Source of the DNA: Verrucomicrobium spinosum DSM 4136 = JCM 18804
GTDB lineage: Bacteria > Verrucomicrobiota > Verrucomicrobiia > Verrucomicrobiales > Verrucomicrobiaceae
Direction: 5' to 3'
NCBI RefSeq assembly: GCF_000172155.1
Contig: NZ_ABIZ01000001.1
Span: 8,031,105-8,095,104, forward strand
DNA: 64,000 bases
Shown here: piece by piece, positions 61,064 through 64,000 of the stretch
Layout: each line of letters begins with the position of its first letter
Numbering within the stretch: position 1 is the stretch's first letter
Notes under the pieces: generated by a model
Told to the model about the DNA's origin: nothing
What the model saw: only the letters and a program-made list of their open reading frames with translations
The model's database searches: none
Position numbers and translations under genes: made by a program

Positions 61064-61194
61064 GCGCGGGCGGATGCCGGGGAAACTACATCTTACTTGG
61101 TTACGGGTTCGACTCCCGTCTCGTGCTGGTTCAGCACGGGTAGCTCAATGGCAGAGCAGGAAAAACAGGTTTCGCCATTCCTTGCCGCCCACGC
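61064..61194 (+). ncRNA. Y RNA (YrlA-type) with permuted tRNA-like domain (unit 4)
   Basis: A 131-nt unit. The outer stem pairs GGGCGG (61068-61073) with CCGCCC (61185-61190), extended by GCG/CGC across one mismatch. The 5' strand carries GGATGCCGG and GAAACTACATCTTA; inner stem GAAAC/GTTTC (61082-61086, 61169-61173). The T-arm is ACGGG-TTCGACT-CCCGT (61103-61119). The acceptor-like stem is CGTGCT/AGCACG (61122-61138), followed by the D-arm TAGCTCAATGGCAGAGCA. It ends 42 bp before the rtcB start. Confidence 0.88.
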
Positions 61195-61236
61195 TCATTT
61201 CATTCAATTCAGCCTTTTCACCTCCTCACTTCAATC

Positions 61237-62742
61237 ATGTCCGATACCTCAGTCATCTCCCCTTTCCACGTCACCGGTGAAGCCGAAGCCATTCTCCCTG
61301 CCCGGGACAGCAAAGGCAAGCCGATCACCGTGATCGGAACGGAGGCCATCCGCAACAGCTTCGACGCCACGTGTGTGGCGCAGGCGCTCAACTCCCGCTC
61401 CGCTCCGGGGGTGACGGATCTCGTGCTCAATCCAGATGCGCATGCTGGCTACGGGGCTCCGGTGGGTTGCGTCATGGTCTCGCCAACGCACATCTATCCA
61501 GGCCCGGTGGGCGTGGATATCAAGTGCTCGATGAGCCTGCTCCAGCTGAACATTCCGGATGACGTCATCGCGGACAAGGCGGTGCGTCGTGCCCTCATCA
61601 ATGCCATTGTGGAACGCACGCCTACGGGGGCCGGGCGCGGTCAGCGCACAGCCAAGAAATCCCGTCATGTGAATGGGGACCTCGGTGAAAAGGTGGTGAC
61701 CCAGGGTGCCTCCAAGGAAGTGTGCGAAGCGCTCGGGATCCCGCCGGAATGGGCGGCCCGCTGCGAAGACAGCGCGCATGTCGGTCATGACGGAAACGTC
61801 TCCACGCTCATCGAGCGCCTCGAGAAGATGCGCCGTTTCAACGGCTACCCCAACTTCGACAAGAAGGTGGAGCAGCTCGGTTCCTACGGTGGAGGAAACC
61901 ACTTCGGAGAATGCGAACGCGTGGAGCTTGCCGAAGGATCTCCCGAGGCGCGCCGTGCGGCCGAGGCCTTTGGTCTGAAGGATGGTCATGTGGCCTTCCT
62001 CTCCCACTGCGGATCCCGCGGGTTCGGTCATGACCTGGCCTCGCGCCAGTTCAAGTCCCTGGAAGCCTTCTTCCGCCAGTGGTCGCTGCCGTTCCCGGCG
62101 GAGGACCGCCAGCTCGTCTATGCACCGCTCGGTTCGCCGGAGGCCAACGCTTACCTGGACGACATGTCCCTGGGGGCGAACTTCGCCACCGTGAACCACC
62201 TGCTCATCAACTCGCTCGTGCTGGAGGCCTTCCAGGAAGTGCTTCCTGGAACCCAGGGGGAGCTCGTGTACTTCATCAGCCACAACATCGCCCGCGAAGA
62301 GCTGGTGGATGGGCGCAACACCTGGGTGCACCGCAAGGGGGCCACCCGCGCCTTCCCTGCCCTGCACCCGGGGTTAAAGGAAACGCCATTCCACGAGACC
62401 GGTCACCCGATCCTCCTGCCCGGCAACCCGCGGGACGGCTCCGTCGTCATGGTGGCCAAGCCCGGTGCCGTGAAGTCCTGCTACAGTGTGAACCACGGTG
62501 CCGGACGCTGCATGGGGCGCAAGCAGGCAGGCCGCGTCCTGGATCAGAAGCTGGTGGACGCCGACTTCGTGACTCACGATATCCTCACCAACTGCCGCAC
62601 CTACCCGATCGACGAAGCCCCGAACGCGTACAAGGATTTCAACGAAGTCCTGCGCTCCGTGGAAACCGCCGGCCTGGCCGAGACGGTCTGCAAACTCAAA
62701 GCCCGCTTCGTGATCAAAGACGCGAGCGAAGCGGATGACTAG
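61237..62742 (+). CDS. rtcB: RNA-splicing ligase RtcB
   Basis: RtcB joins RNA 2',3'-cyclic phosphate or 3'-phosphate ends to 5'-hydroxyl ends using GTP and Mn2+. The metal ligands are recognisable: Asp94/Cys97 in VGVDIKCSM, His222 in GGGNHF, His257 in LSHCGSRGFGH, and His349 in ISHNIAREE. The guanylylated His is probably His420 in VNHGAGRCMGRKQA. DAHAGYGAPVG near residue 68 is also conserved. Two canonical stretches differ: GVDIGCGM reads GVDIKCSM, and the usual GSMGT-type loop reads GSVVMVAKPG. It belongs to the sigma-54-controlled operon, 42 bp after the last Y RNA. Confidence 0.95.
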   Translation: MSDTSVISPFHVTGEAEAILPARDSKGKPITVIGTEAIRNSFDATCVAQALNSRSAPGVTDLVLNPDAHAGYGAPVGCVMVSPTHIYPGPVGVDIKCSMSLLQLNIPDDVIADKAVRRALINAIVERTPTGAGRGQRTAKKSRHVNGDLGEKVVTQGASKEVCEALGIPPEWAARCEDSAHVGHDGNVSTLIERLEKMRRFNGYPNFDKKVEQLGSYGGGNHFGECERVELAEGSPEARRAAEAFGLKDGHVAFLSHCGSRGFGHDLASRQFKSLEAFFRQWSLPFPAEDRQLVYAPLGSPEANAYLDDMSLGANFATVNHLLINSLVLEAFQEVLPGTQGELVYFISHNIAREELVDGRNTWVHRKGATRAFPALHPGLKETPFHETGHPILLPGNPRDGSVVMVAKPGAVKSCYSVNHGAGRCMGRKQAGRVLDQKLVDADFVTHDILTNCRTYPIDEAPNAYKDFNEVLRSVETAGLAETVCKLKARFVIKDASEADD

Positions 62743-62790
62743 CCGCATTCAACCAAGCACCAAGCACCAAGCACCAAGAACCCATCCCCC

Positions 62791-63846
62791 ATGCTCCTTC
62801 TCTCCGGCCTTGAAGGCGGTGGCCAGTTGCTACGCACCTCCCTCTCGCTCTCCCTGATCACTGGCAAAGCGTTTCACATGACCTGCATCCGCGGAGCCCG
62901 GCCCAAGCCGGGACTCATGCGGCAGCACCTTACTTGTGTGAACGCGGCGGCGGAGATCTGCGGGGCTGCGGTGGAGGGCGCGCATCTGGGTTCCCAAGAG
63001 CTGAAATTTCATCCCGGCCCGGTGCGCGCTGGCGACTACCAGTTTGCCATCGGCAGCGGCGGGGCCACCACCCTGGTGCTGCAGACGCTGCTGCCCGCGC
63101 TGCTCCATGCTCCCGGCCCCAGCACGGTGCGCATCGAGGGCGGCACCCACAACCCGCTCGCTCCGCCGTTCGAGTTCATTGAAGAGTGCTTCCTCCCGGT
63201 GCTGCACCGCATGGGGGTGAAAGCGTCTGTCACGCTCGGCCGCCCCGGCTTCATGCAGTCTGGGGGCGGCTTCCTAAAGGCTGACGTCTTGCCCATGAAG
63301 AAGTGGAAGAAGCTCGATCTGCATGAACGCGGGGAGCTGGTGACGAAGTTCGGCACGGTCCTCAACGCCCACCTCGATGGCAGCATCGTGCAGCGTGAGG
63401 TGAAGACCCTGCTGGGCCACCTGGGCTGGGAACCGGATGCGGTGAACGTTCGCGCCGTGCCTGAAAGCACCGGCCCGGGCAACATCGTCATGCTAGGGGC
63501 CCGGTTCGAGCACATCACAGAGCTGTCCTCCTCCGTCGCCCAGATGGGACGCTCCGCCGAGCAGGTCGGCTCCACCGCCGCCAAAGGCCTGATCAAGTAC
63601 CTGGAAAACGACGCCCCGGTGGGCGTGCACCTCGCCGATCAGTTGCTCCTGCCCCTCGCTCTCGCTGGCAAGGGGTCCTTCACCACCTTTGCCCTGAGCC
63701 GTCACACCATGAGCAACATGGCGCTCATCCCGAAGTTTCTGGAGGTGGCGTTTGAGGTGGAGGAGAAGGAGCGGGGGATGAAGGAAATAGGCATCAGACA
63801 CCAGACTGCCAGAATCCAGACGTCAGACCTGAACTCTGGGGCATGA
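62791..63846 (+). CDS. rtcA: RNA 3'-terminal phosphate cyclase RtcA
   Basis: RtcA converts RNA 3'-phosphates to 2',3'-cyclic phosphates with ATP. Family motifs are EGGGQLLRTSLSLSLITGKA, RGARPKPGLMRQHL, RAGDYQFAIGSGG, EGGTHNPLAPPFEF, and VGVHLADQLLLPLALAGKGS followed by the active-site His305 in SRHTMSN (E. coli His309). The N terminus is about two residues shorter than in E. coli and starts just after CCAAGCA tandem words (62752-62777). The C-terminal tail QTARIQTSDLNSGA is encoded by a GACACCAGAC/CCTGA repeat arm and is unlike the family. Last gene of the operon. Confidence 0.94.
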   Translation: MLLLSGLEGGGQLLRTSLSLSLITGKAFHMTCIRGARPKPGLMRQHLTCVNAAAEICGAAVEGAHLGSQELKFHPGPVRAGDYQFAIGSGGATTLVLQTLLPALLHAPGPSTVRIEGGTHNPLAPPFEFIEECFLPVLHRMGVKASVTLGRPGFMQSGGGFLKADVLPMKKWKKLDLHERGELVTKFGTVLNAHLDGSIVQREVKTLLGHLGWEPDAVNVRAVPESTGPGNIVMLGARFEHITELSSSVAQMGRSAEQVGSTAAKGLIKYLENDAPVGVHLADQLLLPLALAGKGSFTTFALSRHTMSNMALIPKFLEVAFEVEEKERGMKEIGIRHQTARIQTSDLNSGA

Positions 63847-63985
63847 AAAAGTAGTAGAGAGCTTTAGCGCGTCAGTCGCGCTACTCACGTGCTCCCATAC
63901 CGAGCTAAAGCTCTGCACTACTTTCAACTGCCAACTGCGCGGGCAACTCTCAGGTCTGATGTCCGGCGTCTGGTGTCTTCTCGAC
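63788..63985. repeat. Nested inverted repeats at the rtcA 3' end
   Basis: Outer arms: 63790-63840 (within the rtcA tail) and about 63944-63985 are inverted copies of CAGACACCAGAC...CAGACCTGA words. The inner pair, 63848-63868 and 63904-63924, belongs to the AAAGTAGT/ACTACTTT family and pairs with two mismatches in 21. Together they can fold into a single long hairpin past the last operon gene. Confidence 0.78.
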
Positions 63986-64000
63986 CTGCGGCGCATGCTT

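Larger units (their letters stand above)
60453..61236. other. Noncoding 784-bp block of Y-RNA-like units between rsr and rtcB
   Basis: The block has no credible reading frame. It is occupied by five consecutive stem-closed units (60476-60547, 60577-60707, 60730-60858, 60891-61023, 61064-61194). Short unpaired C/T/A-rich spacers of 22-40 bp separate them. It should be transcribed from the sigma-54 promoter ahead of rsr, unless internal promoters exist. Confidence 0.85.

Noticed and set aside
60577-61194. Ordinary or split/permuted tRNA genes suggested by T-arm and D-arm sequences
   Set aside because: No anticodon arm, no CCA-ready acceptor end, and each domain is nested inside long Y-RNA stems between rsr and rtcB. 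A tRNA mimic fits better.

Overview
The window comes from a GC-rich bacterium, most probably a member of the Verrucomicrobiota (Verrucomicrobium/Prosthecobacter-like). The evidence is two DUF1501 genes, one next to a DUF1549/DUF1553 gene and one next to a pre-peptidase C-terminal-domain gene; DUF1080 and ThuA-like secreted proteins; a Tat-exported Gfo/Idh/MocA oxidoreductase; a long three-domain IspG; and a tiny AURKAIP1/COX24-type ribosomal protein. No transposase, integrase, rRNA, ordinary tRNA or CRISPR array was seen, so this looks like chromosome with repeat-rich intergenic DNA.

Layout. 1-14 kb: Rrf2 regulator, trmB, ispG, rseP, a DctA-type carrier, a DASS/SLC13 carrier, a YbgC-type thioesterase, an AAA ATPase, a YhaM-like HD nuclease, and a divergent HNH/Vsr nuclease pair. 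14-24 kb: a purA 3' remnant, three low-complexity lipoproteins, a TPR protein, the bS22-like protein, hisG, rpiB, a PqiC-like lipoprotein, gmhB and a DUF1080 protein. 24-36.5 kb: PPC/DUF1501 pair, monomeric isocitrate dehydrogenase, a secreted Lon-type (S16) protease, trigger factor, coaX and a ROK sugar kinase. 36.7-41 kb: a Ser/Thr kinase followed by a glycosyltransferase and a pyruvyltransferase-like gene. 41-42.4 kb: a tandem repeat array. 42.4-51.4 kb: ThuA-like, DUF1501, DUF1549/1553, exonuclease III, Gfo/Idh and DUF4013 genes. 51.4-56.7 kb: a tightly packed minus-strand operon headed by a GbsR-type regulator, with an MBOAT protein, two small membrane proteins, a TIGR01777 epimerase, a DUF2071 protein and a DoxX-like protein.

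The standout is 57.0-63.9 kb, a complete RNA-repair locus. It has rtcR (CARF plus sigma-54 activator) divergent from rsr (Ro60/TROVE protein), a good sigma-54 promoter between them, then rtcB (RNA ligase) and rtcA (RNA 3'-phosphate cyclase). Between rsr and rtcB lie five consecutive Y-RNA-like units. Four carry a circularly permuted tRNA-like domain (T-arm, closed acceptor-like hairpin, D-arm). The first is a 72-nt minimal stem without that domain.

The second theme is intergenic repeats. Families of simple-word inverted repeats sit at the 3' ends of genes, often supplying the stop codon or the last codons. There are also 70-bp palindromes ending in TGTAGGGC/GCCCTACA, palindromes bounded by AAAGTAGT/ACTACTTT, a 182-bp tandem duplication, a four-copy 350-390-bp array, and a 180-bp element with perfect 24-bp terminal inverted repeats. 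All functional statements rest on reading protein motifs and base-pairing by eye; no database search was run.
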